Shown here: piece after piece, positions 1 through 11,435 of the stretch
Numbering within the stretch: the first letter of the stretch is position 1
Layout: each line of letters opens with the position of its first letter
Assembly (NCBI GenBank): GCA_023362775.1
Contig: JALMGJ010000002.1
Location: 34,191,414 to 34,255,413 of the forward strand
Direction of reading: 5' to 3'
Length of the DNA: 64,000 bases
Source: Charina bottae
Taxonomy: Eukaryota > Chordata > Lepidosauria > Squamata > Charinaidae
Translations under genes and position numbers: made by a program
The notes under the pieces: generated by a model
The model's database searches: none
Told to the model about the DNA's origin: nothing
The model's input: the letters and a program-made list of their open reading frames with translations, nothing else

Positions 1-741
1 AAAGAGAAGCTGCAAAATGTTTAAATTCCTGTTACATCCAGTTCTTAAAACCCAAGCATATACTATCAAGGTCTTTTCTAAGTCTGATATTTTTTTCCCA
101 GTAACTCATTTTAAACCTCACACTCTTTTGGTGAAAAATTCCCAGGACTAATCTTATATCAGTATGATTTGGTCCCAGAATACCCTCAAAGTCCATGAAA
201 GGCTGATGGCTCCTGTGGTTGGGCATCTTTAGCCATCAGTTTCTGTCCTTCCAGGAAGTGAGCATGCCCTTTGACCTTGAAGCCCTGTCAGCATCACCTT
301 GAATGGTACTAGTAAAAACCGTTGGGAAAAGTAGTCCAAAGCAGGGAATGCAGAAGGTTCCTTCCTTCAATCTTGGTAGGACAGCCTCTCCCATTACTTC
401 CTCAAGGCTCTGCCTTATTCTAATGTGTTTCTCTTGAATCTCCGCTTTCTATCAGCTCAGTCTAGAGGTAGGCTCCAGCACCAAGGAAGCCGTAGGTAAG
501 ATGTCCTACAGTAGGCCCTTCCTATGTCAAAGGGCTTTGCTAGCCTGCTTACCTTCCTTGCAGGCTACCAGATTCATTGAGCTGACCAACCACATGCTTT
601 CCTACATTTCCCATTTGGCATTCCCACATTCAGCAGTAGATCTTTTGAGGTTCAAGAGAAATAATAGGGTGTCCTTCTTTGTGCCCTCAGCACAGACCAT
701 CCATCACACCCCCCACCACTTGAACCAGCATCTTCAACTAC
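1..741. other. Intron 4 of V2R gene A
   Basis: Non-coding sequence that matches 32883-33687 in gene B almost base for base apart from small indels. The short frames seen here are also present in the gene B copy but fit no V2R exon, so I treat them as chance. Confidence 0.6.
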
Positions 742-969
742 CTGCTTAAACGAAGTCGGCCATATGATGGCATTTTGATCAATGGAGAGCTTGACTTCTG
801 AAATGGCCTTTCTTTCTATATTCCCAATTTTCACCGGAGCAGAAGACTTGTTGGGAAATACCGCCCAGTCCATGATATCAAAGTCAGCAGCAGGATCTCC
901 ATTCTCATCCAAATAAACCTCATCCACTGAAAGATTGTAAAGCTGGAAGTTTCTTAGAAAAGGATGAAG
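742..969 (-). CDS. V2R gene A exon 4
   Basis: This 228-nt exon encodes 76 residues, beginning [12 protein letters not shown] after a ctag acceptor and ending WPTSFKQ before gtagtt. The motifs VYLDENGD and WAVFPNKS match the V2R exon 4 pattern. The frame is intact. Confidence 0.85.
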
Positions 970-3900
970 CTAGAAAGACATGGAGAATCACCCCTGTACC
1001 TTATGCATTCTTATTTTATCGCTAAGTCCAAATGGGGCTTCCTCTTTCTCCAATGTTTGGGAGAAACCTAGTTAAGGATTTACTCTCAATGTCCTTTCTG
1101 TCTATAAAAAGGTCTCTGGCCTTTTATCTCCTTTGGTGCATCTCTGAATTCAATATTCTTGCCTCCACTGTGTGGTTATTGCCCCTCTCCTCCTGCTTTT
1201 GGCTGTGTCATTTTCTAGAAGGAAACATCCAACCATCTGGATGCTGTAGGAAAGACAAATTTGGCTTCAGCATCTATCTTGGTGACATTTTTGATTTGTA
1301 CCATTTCACCTTTCAGTGCTTCAGCTTTGCATGAATGTCCTTCTTCTGTGTCTTAAGATTAGGATCTCATGGTACTTTATATGGGGGACAAACCTGGTAC
1401 ATTGGCAGGAAGGTGAAGTTGACTAGTGTTACAGAAAGCCCCTGAAAAGGACAGGAAGTCTTGGGATTTGGAAATGTGTGTGAAAGTGCTTTTCTGGGCT
1501 TTTCCTTCCTTGCACCTAAGCATGTCAGAAACCAGCCATGACAATACCCTTTTTGTGCTTTGCCCCCACCACGTTCCCTTCATCTCATCTGCAGCTCTTG
1601 ACTGAGAAAGCCTCCAGTCAACCTCAGCTGGACCCCTAAAAGTTGTGTTTTTGGTGAAGTGAGAGCTGCAGAATGTGGAGGGTAATTGATGTGGCCAGCA
1701 GGGTTGGGATATTGACCATTTCAGGCTGAAGTGGACATGCTCCCTCTGCATTGGTCACCGGTCAGCAGTTGCCATTCTGCGGTTGTCTTTCTAAGGAGTG
1801 GGACACAGCAGCTGTGGGGCATAGTCCAACACAGCTGCACAACAGTGGTGGCCAAATCTACATGTCCCTCTAATGTTGAATGGACTATGCCCTCCTAGCA
1901 GGGGCAACCATGAGGCTTGATGATATCAAAAAGGGAGGAATGATTGGGAGGTAGAAACATATGGAAAATGGGCAGGGCTTCACACATCCAGTTTGGAAGA
2001 GGAGACATATCCTAAGGAACTCTTCTATTCTGACCTTGTTATTTGTTTGGATACAGCTAAGACCTGGGTGTAGAAGAAAGGCCACATGAGGAGTCTAGAG
2101 ATGACAAATAGTCCTGCAGCCAGAGCTGCTCCATTCCTGCTGCTGTGCTATGTCTGGAGGATGTACCTTCCATTGACTGGGGATGTCTTGAAAATGGAAG
2201 GTAGCAAAACCAGAGAGATTGATTGTTCCCTTTCTCAGATGCTGGGGATGCAGGAACCCAACAAACCATTTGGAAGTTCACAAAAATAAAGGCAATGGAG
2301 GCAGCAAATGTAATGAGAGTATAATATGTTCTGGTCTCTCTGGGTTCTGCAACTTGATGCGTCATCACTTTATGAAACCACCAGATGGCGATGCGAAGGG
2401 TTGGGAGAAAAGGTTGGGCTACAAATTCTAAGATTTGACTTTGAAAACAGAAGTAAGAGCCAGGAAAAGGTCTTGGTATCAAGTCCTAAGTGAAAGCACC
2501 AATAGATAAGAAAAAATGCTGCACAATCATTAGGAAACTGCAGTCTAAAGCAAGTCAAAAAGCTTTGGTGTTCCCTCCAGACACTGAAGAGGGCAGAGAC
2601 TTCACGTCCCTTTAAGACCGCAGGACAGCAAGTGAGAAAAAATGCCCTGGACTAGAAGCTAAATTAGACCAATGTGGGATGGTCAAGAAATATGATGGTT
2701 TCTTTAGCATCCTGGTGCTGATTCATTCTGCCAATAGGGAAAGAACCCTTCCTCTTCATTCCTTGTTCTCCCAGCTTCCCAAACCAGCACAGCAGTTCAG
2801 TTTGAAAGATGTAGCAACAGAATCTCTCTCTCCTTCTTTCTCTCCAAGCCTCCACATTTGGTGAGAACAAACACTCAAACTTGGGCAATTGCTGTGGGGA
2901 ATATGCCCCTCCCACATTTCCAACCCTGCCCATTTCTAACAAACGCTAAGAATTAAGGGGGATCATTAACAGAAATTCAGAGAAAAATCTTACGTGCCAT
3001 GGCTGTACCATCTGGGGTATGAGACGGTCTCCAACCCTGATTCTCCTCCGGGTCAGATGGGAGGAATAGACAGCATGGAGGACTCTGGCCACAGCCTGGA
3101 TTGAAGTGGAAATACTGGAGGCATCCTCAGACAGAATTCTTGCAACCACATCATGGGGTGGGATTTCCCAGTTCTCTGTTTCTGTGCATCTTTTTCTAAC
3201 TTTCTTAGATAAAATAGGGTGAGAAGAGGAACACTGAAATGTTGTCTCCGCAAATTTCTCCCTGGCAGAGCGATATGAATGAAAATAATAATTTTGTGTC
3301 CTTTTGTTTGCCACAGTTAAGAAAGATAACAAAAGGTCTTTATGCTGGAGATCAAGTATTTGATAAAACAATCTCACAGATAAGTCTGACAAAGTTGTTG
3401 CAATCCACACTTTCTCCCCAAACATTTTTTTACCTTTTTTAATTTCTTGTATTATCAGTGCTAAGATTAATGTGGCCTGAAAGTCCAACTGACAAACAAA
3501 AATTTTTACTTCACTGTTGCTAAAATATAAAAGGAGGTCCTTTCTTTTGTCTTTATCTAGCGCTGGGAGGCTTTCTGAGAAGGCAACACAAACCCCTTTC
3601 TTGATGGACACAAGCTCAAAGTTTCTTCTGAACTTTTCTCCACTCTCATTGTCCGGAGTAGCGAGGCCGATCCACGTCCATTGGAAATGCAGGAGGAGCT
3701 TGACAATCACCAAGTGAGGAGGCTCTTGTTTTGGACTCACCCGGTAGAAAAAGGGAAAATGATGTTTCTGCTCAGGAATGTGGCTGATGACCCCATAACT
3801 GATCTACAATAAAATAGTAAAGTTGGGTTTTGTCCTGCTTTTAGAGATAAAAATCAGTTGTTAAACCTGAGGCCTTTTCCCCACTGCAGAGAATTTCTTC

Positions 3901-6900
3901 ACACCTAGCCTTGATCTGTGCCTTGTGTCACTTGTCTGTCTTCTCAATCATTGAGAGCTACCTACTTCTCCTCCAAGGTCACAGGAGGAGAGGAATGGTA
4001 GATTTTACACACTTTGGACAGTGCCAGAACTAAGTGCAAAATGCAACTAATATGCTGATCAGCTAAATGTGTCTTGTGGAATGGGGAGGTTGAAAGATTA
4101 TGTAAACTCTGTAAAAAAAAATGATGTCACTGGGATGTGTATTCTCTTTAGGTCTAAGTGGGGACAGACCCTCTTAAAGATATATTTCCCCTCTTTTCCT
4201 CCATAACAATCCTTGAAGCTTCCTTGGATGTGGTTGGAATATGGGGGACCATACTTTCTTGTCTTCCGTTCTCTTGGAGGGAAGTCAGGTGTGAGTGGAG
4301 TGGAGTGACTGGAAGAGAGAGAGAGAAAAGAGGCAGGGGAGGGATTGCCAGGGGAACACAAATATCATGTTGAGGGTAGGATGGGAGCACTTCAGCTCAG
4401 ATGTGGAAATGGGCCTTTAGTCTGAATCCAGTTCAGCAGTTCAGTAGCAAACTAAGGGAACTCCATGACGCCAGTGTAATTTTAAAAAATAATTTGGGTA
4501 CTGATGCCAGAGACAGAAAAATAAAGGTGCCTATATTATGGAACCCCTTCATGGATCACTGCCTTGTCGTGGCGAAGGGGCTTGCGTAACTCAATGAAGT
4601 CAGGTCAAGAAGAACAGGTCATGATGGAGAGTTCTGACAAAACGTGGTCCAAAACTGGAGGAGGGAATGGCAAACCACTCCAGTATCCTTGCCAAGAAAA
4701 CCCATGGACAGTATCAAAAGGCTAAAAGATATGACGCCGGAAGATGAGCCCCTCAGGTCGGAAGGTGTCCAAAATGCTACTGGGGAAGAGCGGAGGGCAA
4801 TTCCGAGTAGCTCCAGAAAGAGTGAAGCGGCTGGGCCAAAGCCGAAAGGACGCTCAGTTGTGGATGTGTCTGGAAGTGGAAGGAAAGTCCGATGCTGTAA
4901 AGAACAATATTGCATAGGAACCTGGAATGTAAGATCTATGAATCAAGGTAAGCTGGATGTGGTCAAACATGAGATGACAAGATTGAACATCGACATCTTG
5001 GGAATCAGCGAACTAAAATGGACAGGAATGGGCGAATTTAATTCAGGAGACCATTATATATACTACTGTGGGCAAGAATCCCTTAGAAGAAATGGAGTAG
5101 CTCTCATAGTCAATAAAAGAGTGGGAAAGGCAGTACTGGGGTACAACCTCAAAAACGACAGAATGCTTTCAGTTCGAATCCAAGGCAAACCATTCAACAT
5201 CACAGTGATCCAAGTCTATGCCCCAACGACTGATGCCGAAGAAGCTGAAGTTGACCGGTTCTATGAAGACCTACAACACCTTCTAGAACTAACACCAAAA
5301 AAAGATGTCCTTTTCATCATAGGGGACTGGAATGCTAAAGTAGGAAGTCAAAAAATAACCGGAATAACAGGCAAGTTCGGCCTCAGAGTACAAAATGAAG
5401 CAGGGCAAAGGCTAATAGAGTTTTGTCAAGAGAACACGCTGGTCATAGCAAACACTCTTTTCCAACAACACAAGAGACGACTCTACACATGGACATCACC
5501 AGATGGTCAATACCGAAATCAGATTGATTATATACTTTGCAGCCAAAGATGGAGAAGCTCTATACAATCAGCAAAAACAAGACCTGGAGCTGACTGTGGC
5601 TCAGATCATGACCTTCTTATAGCAAAATTTAGGCTTAAATTGAAGAACGTAGAGAAAACCACTAGACCAGTCAGGTATGACCTAAATCATATCCCTTATG
5701 AATATACAGTGGAGGTGAGGAATAGATTTAAAGGATTAGACCTGGTAGACAGAGTGCCTGAAGAACTATGGATGGAGGTTCGTAACATTGTACAGGAGGC
5801 AGCAACTAAAACCATCCCAAAGAAAAAGAAATGCAAGAAAGCAAAGTGGCTGACTGATGAGGCTTTACAAATAGCTGAGGAAAGAAGGGAAGCAAAAGTA
5901 AAGGGAGAAAGGGAAAGATATAAACAACTGAATGCAGAATTCCAGAGAATAGCAAGAAGAGATAAGAAGGCCTTAAATGAACAATGCAAAGAAATCGAGG
6001 AAAACAATAGAATGGGGAAGACTAGAGTTCTCTTCAAGAAAATCAGAGATATCAAGGGAACGTTTTGTGGAAAGATGGGCATGATAAAGGACAAAAAAGG
6101 CAGGGACCTAACAGAAGCAGAAGAGATTAAGAAGAGGTGGCAAGAATACACAGAAGAACTATACAAGAAAGATCTTAATATCCCTGATAAATACGATGGT
6201 GTGGTCACTGACCTTGAGCTGGACATCCTAGAGAGTGAAGTCAAGTGGGCCTTAGGAAGCATTACTAACAATAAAGCTAGCGGAGAAGACAGTATCCCAG
6301 CTGAGCTATTTAAAATCCTAAAAGATGATGCTGTTAAAGTGCTGCACTCAATATGCCAACAAATTTGGAAAACTCAACAGTGGCCACAGGATTGGAAAAG
6401 GTCAGTTTACATTCCAATTCCAAAGAAAGGCAATGCCAAAGAATGTTCAAACTACCATACAATTGTGCTCATTTCACATGCTAGCAAGGTTATGCTCAAA
6501 ATCCTACAAGCTAGGCTTCAGCAGTATGTGAACCGAGAACTACCAGAAGTGCAATCTGGGTTTCGAAGAGGCAGAGGAACTAGAGATCAGATTGCCAACA
6601 TTCGCTGGATCATGGAAAAAGCAAGAGAGTTCCAGAAAAACATCTACTTCTGCTTCATTGACTACGCTAAAGCCTTTGATTGTGTGGACCACAACAAACT
6701 GTGGCAAAGTCTTAAAGAGATGGGAGTACCAGACCACCTTACCTGTCTCCTGAGAAACCTGTATGCGGGTCAAGAAGCAACAGTTAGAACCGGACATGGA
6801 ACAACCGACTGGTTCAAAATTGGGAAAGGAGTACGACAAGGCTGTATATTATCACCCTGCTTATTTAACTTATAGGCAGAGTACATCATGAGAAATGCCG

Positions 6901-9900
6901 GGCTGGATGAATCACAAGCCGGAGTTAAGATTGCCGGGAGAAATATCAACAACCTCAGATATGCAGACGATACCACCCTAATGGCAGAAAGTGAAGAGGA
7001 ACTAAAGAGCCTCTTGATGAGGGTGAAAGAGGAGAGTGCAAAAGCTGGCTTGAAACTCAACATTAAAAAAACCCAGATCATGGCATCTGGCCCCATCACT
7101 TCCTGGCAAATAGAAGGGGAAGAAATGGAAGCAGTGACAGATTTTATTTTCTTGGGCTCCAAGATCACCGCAGATGGTGACTGCAGCCATGAAATTAAAA
7201 GACGCTTGCTCCTTGGGAGGAAAGCTATGGCAAACCTAGACAGCATATTAAAAAGCAGAGACATCACCTTGCCGACAAAGGTCCATATAGTTAAAGCTAT
7301 GGTTTTTCCAGTAGTAATGTATGGCTGTGAAAGCTGGACCATAAGGAAGGCTGAGCGCCGAAGAATTGATGCTTTCGAACTGTGGTGCTGGAGAAGACTC
7401 TTGAGAGTCCCTTGGACTGCAAGGAGGTCAAATCAGTCAATCCTAAAGGAAATCAACCCTGACTGCTCATTGGAAGGACAGATAGTGAAGCTGAAGCTCA
7501 AATACTTTGGCCACCTAATGCGAAGAGAGGACTCACTGGAGAAGACCCTGATGCTGGGAAAGACTGAAGGCAAAAGGAGAAGGGGACGGCAGAGGATGAG
7601 ATGGTTAGATAGCATCACCGATGTAATGAACATGAATTTGAGTAAACTCCGAGAGACAGTGGAGGACAGGAAGGCCTGGCGTGCTATGGTCCATGAGGTC
7701 ACGAAGAGTCGGACACGACTAAACGACTGAACAACAACAACATATTATGGAAACCATTTAACAGGACCTTTAGGCTCAATCATCTGATTCATTTTATTTG
7801 GTGAAATCTTTCAGTTCCACTTCCTAGACTATCTGGAGATTTTACAAAATGGAATTAACTTCAATGTCCATTCATACCTGTGGGATTTTGTAGATGCCCA
7901 GCATGGTTGTAACATGATGAAAGAGCTCAGAATCAGTTCCTTCAAGCACGGCCAAGAGATTTTTTTGTGTTCCACAATTGTAGTTTGGGACTTTCTCCTG
8001 CCCAGTAGACAGCAAGTCCATCATGGCCTCGTATGTCATTCTTGCATTGAAAAAGTTCTCATAGACATTGTAGCCCAGGGAGATGTTGGGTAAGAGCCTT
8101 GGATTCTGGTTGATCTCATGAATGGCAAAGAGGAAGGGTAGGACATACCAGAAGTTAATACGTTCTACACTGCAAGATAAGAGATATTAAAAGTCCTTCA
8201 TCTTCAGTTTGGATTTTCATCTTCATTTATAAAATCAAGTGGATTCTTATATTCTGACTGTACCCTAGATAGTAGAAATCCACACTTTCAATTCTGTGGA
8301 ATGTTGATGTAATGGATCACCTTAAAAAGATACAAGATAATCTGATTGATCTCATGAAAGGCCAAGAAGAGGAGGACTTTACCTGAAGCCCAATCTCACT
8401 ATGTTGGAACACAGGAAATATTATCAGTCATTCATTGCTCAATTAAACGATACCAAATACCTGACCATTTATTTCCAGGGCCTTTCTAGGTCATAAGTTT
8501 TTCTGGATGTTCTCCTTAGATCACAGTTTCATTTACACCAATGGGAGCTTCTTCCCAAGACAGATAGCAGGAAGAAATGCTTTTACATCCGGCTCAAAGT
8601 GATCCTCAGTAGAAGCCCTAGAGCTGATTCAAACCACTATTTTCTCTAAATGATGACTTCGAGGAATACGCTTGAAGCAAAATTAATACATTTACATTAA
8701 GCATCCAAATGGATACAACTGCACCAGGTATCTTAGCAACCAGATGCATTTGTGTAAAATTAACATTCAAAAACTATCCCCAAATGTACAAACAAATTTG
8801 TACTAAATATGTCTCTTTTTTATTCCCTATTTCATCTAGATTTTATTTGATTACAGGTTGTGTGTATATCCAAAGGATATATTCTGGCAATAATTTATAA
8901 ATTTGTATTGGCATTGCTCTATATTCAAAAGGTTCTCATGTGGTCCTCTTTCATGCATATTTGGGCTGGTTGCTACAGTAGACTTAACTTGGTTACTGAA
9001 TTTTCTGGAATTTGCTCAATGCACTGAATCACAAACCTACCAAAGGAATTGCTCCCAGTTTTTTTCTTTAAATAGGGTTCCTAATCTCCCTGACCTAAAA
9101 GGCCAGGCAGAGGACAGATCATCCTGGAGAAGGTCAATCTGTGCAGTCGAAAAGAGTCTAACACTGACTTGACAGCCCTTAATAAGAATAATCTCCCTAT
9201 CACCAGCAATCAAATGTATACAGTAACTCCTTCCCTCAATTTTAGACAGCTAGAAGTTCCCATGGCTACATGAAGCTCCAGCGTGGCTGTGATGGAATGG
9301 GAGGGTGACCTTGGAGAACAGAGGGAAGAGATGCTTCATAGCAAACGATCGGATAAAAGGAAAGGGAGTCTGCGAGAGTGTAAAGGTCCAAAGGAGAAAC
9401 TTTGAAGACCCACCCTGACCACTCAAGCGATAAATAGGGAAGGCGGGAGATTTGTACTTTGAGACTTGCAAGATTTTTGTCAGCCCTTCCAGGTAAACCA
9501 GATAGAAAACACGACTAGGTGAACTAATTCTACTTGATTGTAAGGCTACATTAACAGAATCTCGCAAGATAGCTGTGACGAAGCCTGCATTTAGACATTT
9601 GCACTGTTGTATTGTTAGTTGTTATGTTTAGTTATTTATTTAGTCATTTGACATTATACTATTTACTGCTGTATACTAATATTCCTTTGTGATAGAATAA
9701 TATTTTTCCTTTTATTTTTAACTTATTTTGAGAGAGTAAAGAGGGGATGGTAAAGAGCATTGCAGGGAATGAGCAGACATGACGGGAAGGAACCACATTT
9801 CTTTGCCTTCAGCTGAAAGAGTGTTTGGTGACTCTCCCTAACATCACGCAGATCGTTTTGTGGAGAGCCAAGCGACCAACCACCTTGCAACCTTCTGTGA

Positions 9901-10346
9901 AATTGCCGACTGAGGCTGACAGGGGTAAATGTCAGCTTCCATGGAACAATTAAAAAGAAACCTCTCCAACTACAGCTTTAAAAAGTGCATGATTGCATGG
10001 AGTAGAAGCAGACTTTTCCTTAAAGCAAATGAGGAGGAAAAAAGGTGACAAGATCAACAACACCCAGGTGCCAGGAAATGGGAATCTTTCTCTGCTGAAA
10101 AGAAGGCAATGGAAAGAATAAAATCAATTACCTGTGCAGTATTTTGTTTGGAGGTGTGATGAAAGAGTATTGTTTACATTCCATAAAATTTGTAGATACG
10201 ATTCCACTGATCAGGAAATCTCCTGGTTTGTAGTGATTAAAAATGTACTCCTCTTCTAACTCACTGAATGGACATTTGGTCATCAACATCATATGAGGAA
10301 AATGGGACATCAGGAGAAGAAGCATCAGCAACATTTCATGGATCAT
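742..10346 (-). CDS. V2R gene A, vomeronasal type-2 receptor, exons 1-4 (3' end off window)
   Basis: This is a class C pheromone receptor gene that would act at the surface of vomeronasal sensory neurons. Four exons can be joined: 10132-10346, 7878-8169, 2994-3803 and 742-969. All have GT-AG borders, compatible phases and no stop, giving 515 codons. Exon 1 encodes a hydrophobic signal peptide; exons 2-4 encode the extracellular ligand-binding (ANF-receptor type) region. Exons 5 (cysteine-rich) and 6 (seven transmembrane) are not in the window; by comparison with gene B, exon 5 should start about 110 bp left of position 1. Intron 2 (3804-7877) holds a nearly full-length BovB insertion. Nothing seen here disables the gene, but without exons 5-6 its integrity is open. 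The family call is firm; orthology is not known. Confidence 0.85.
970..2993. other. Intron 3 of V2R gene A
   Basis: About 2 kb shared with 33916-35981 of gene B. The gene B copy differs mainly by a Penelope-like insertion and a 36-bp tandem duplication. I see no coding exon or RNA gene here. Confidence 0.55.
2994..3803 (-). CDS. V2R gene A exon 3 (ligand-binding domain)
   Basis: This 810-nt exon (270 codons, phase 0 at both ends) encodes most of the ligand-binding lobe. It begins [10 protein letters not shown], contains the family motifs FPFFYRV and [13 protein letters not shown], and ends MVQPWH before a gtaaga donor. No stop or frameshift is seen. It is the same length as gene B exon 3. 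Confidence 0.88.
4544..7741 (+). mobile_element. BovB (RTE-clade) LINE, nearly full length
   Basis: About 3.2 kb, close to the usual full length of BovB. The 5' end has the family's characteristic GC-rich leader, and the 3' end is a short ACAACA tail. It is flanked by an 11-bp direct repeat, atattatggaa, at 4533-4543 and 7742-7752. The gene B copy of this intron (near 37519) has an uninterrupted site, which confirms insertion after the V2R duplication. It is inserted antisense to the V2R gene. The coding frame has one visible lesion. Confidence 0.92.
4644..7730 (+). pseudogene. BovB endonuclease-reverse transcriptase, one in-frame stop
   Basis: One reading frame of about 1030 codons with an apurinic-like endonuclease followed by reverse transcriptase. 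Endonuclease landmarks are [16 protein letters not shown] and SDHDLL. RT landmarks are FIDYAKAFD and YADDTTLM, the latter near codon 773. A TAG at 6873-6875, where relatives usually have tyrosine (FNLYAE), is the only break: the frame continues unchanged to 7730. The enzyme copies its own RNA at a nicked target in the nucleus. With a single nonsense codon the element is probably inactive but young. Confidence 0.88.
7878..8169 (-). CDS. V2R gene A exon 2
   Basis: This 292-nt exon runs from a ttgcag acceptor to a CACAG/gtatga donor. The frame is open for 97 codons. It carries the V2R hallmarks [23 protein letters not shown] and LGIYKIPQ. It has no long Met-initiated frame because its first methionine is internal, so a simple ORF scan misses it. 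Confidence 0.85.
8170..10131. other. Intron 1 of V2R gene A
   Basis: The parts at about 8170-8780 and 9450-10131 match gene B intron 1. The middle part, about 8780-9450, is absent from gene B and I do not recognise it. It is either an insertion in A or a deletion in B. It contains no exon that I can support. Confidence 0.5.
10132..10346 (-). CDS. V2R gene A exon 1 (signal peptide)
   Basis: The start codon is at 10344-10346. The first 20 or so residues are rich in Met and Leu, as in a signal peptide, followed by a KCPF motif with the first conserved cysteine. The exon ends with CACAG before a gtaatt donor (phase 2). It is closely similar to gene B exon 1 at 50239-50453. Confidence 0.82.
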
Positions 10347-11138
10347 GGTGTAGATGTGCTACAGTTCTCTCTCTTTGGTCTCAGAGCTGTCTAAGGAGAA
10401 GCCCAATTCTCTTGCCAAAGAGCACAGCGACACTGACTCTACCAAGGGAGATTAAATGAAGCCTGGCACATTAAAGGGGCAGCCTTGAATTTCAGACCTG
10501 CACAGTCCCTACCTATAAGAACCTCACCATGTGTCTCCATGGAGATAGAGGTATTTTGAAGTTTTTTATATGAGAAGATACCAAATATTTATCACGTTTG
10601 CTTGGTCGGGAGTTTCTATGTATTCCTTATTATGGTTTGAAGGATGACCTGGAATGGGGGTGGGTGGGAATCCCATAGGCTCTGCTGGAAATAGAATAAA
10701 TTACCATGATTTCAATAATTGTAAAGGGAGACGGATTCACAGTGGACTTAATATCACTTCTTCTGCAGATGGTCAGCTAGAGAAACAATTCCTTCCCACC
10801 CTTTCCTGGCAGGGATGAGACCCCTTCCTACACTCAGGTCAGATACCCCAGAATAAGTACTGTATATCCAGTAAAGGAGACATACTAACCAACCATCAGA
10901 GGTCACCTGCTACAATATCTGCCTTCTGCAAAAGAGAAGACCACTAAAATTTATGTTTATAGTCACCATGAAAACTAGGCCCATTCCCACAAATGTTGAC
11001 ATAAGACAGGGCTGAGCGCATGTTCTTTTGGCTCCGTGGGTGAATTTGGAAATTTGAAGCTAATCAGGCCATTGTGACATGACTGGTATGGAAGACATGG
11101 CCAGCCAAAAATCTGTATTTCCCGGAGGCCTAAAGGCC
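10347..11138. promoter_or_regulatory. 5' flank of V2R gene A, duplicated in gene B
   Basis: Sequence upstream of the start codon that is shared with 50454-51356. It should contain the promoter and any upstream non-coding exon, but I cannot place a TATA box or start site. The gene B copy carries about 110 extra bases near 50895-51008. Similarity stops at a ggcc motif at 11135-11138. Confidence 0.45.
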
Positions 11139-11349
11139 TTCTGCTACCATTGTCTAACTATGGCATAATCATGCCCTGGCAATATTAACTTCCCCCGTGT
11201 CTCATGAAAAATAGATTTATGTTACAGGCAGATAGATTCTGATCTTGGATCTTGAAAGGGTAGGCTTCCCTTCATTAGATGCATATTATCAAATGCTCGG
11301 CAACTATTGGTCTGGGATGTGCTTTAAATTGGATATCTGCACTGAGCGC

Positions 11350-11393
11350 ATATATATATATGGGCGACCATATATATATATATATATATATAT

Positions 11394-11433
<40 letters not shown>
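11350..11433. repeat. AT microsatellite
   Basis: Near-pure TA dinucleotide tract with two short interruptions (gggcgacc and tcc). It abuts the 5' side of the CR1 fragment. Confidence 0.95.

Positions 11434-11435
<2 letters not shown>

Noticed and set aside
32..226. 64-codon minus-strand frame, conserved at about 32920-33120 in the duplicate
   Set aside because: It is shared only because the intron is duplicated; it does not match any V2R exon, has no plausible splice sites and fits no family that I recognise.
1377..2482. Minus-strand frames of 124 and 141 codons in gene A intron 3
   Set aside because: The corresponding sequence in gene B has different frame lengths and indels that are not multiples of three, so no protein is being conserved.
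5696..6271. 191-codon minus-strand frame within BovB
   Set aside because: Antisense shadow of the BovB coding frame; composition is that of a reversed Lys/Glu-rich protein.
11279..11433. N-terminal part of the 361-codon CR1 frame (IYIYIY repeat)
   Set aside because: This is translation of a TA microsatellite that happens to be in frame with the CR1 coding region.
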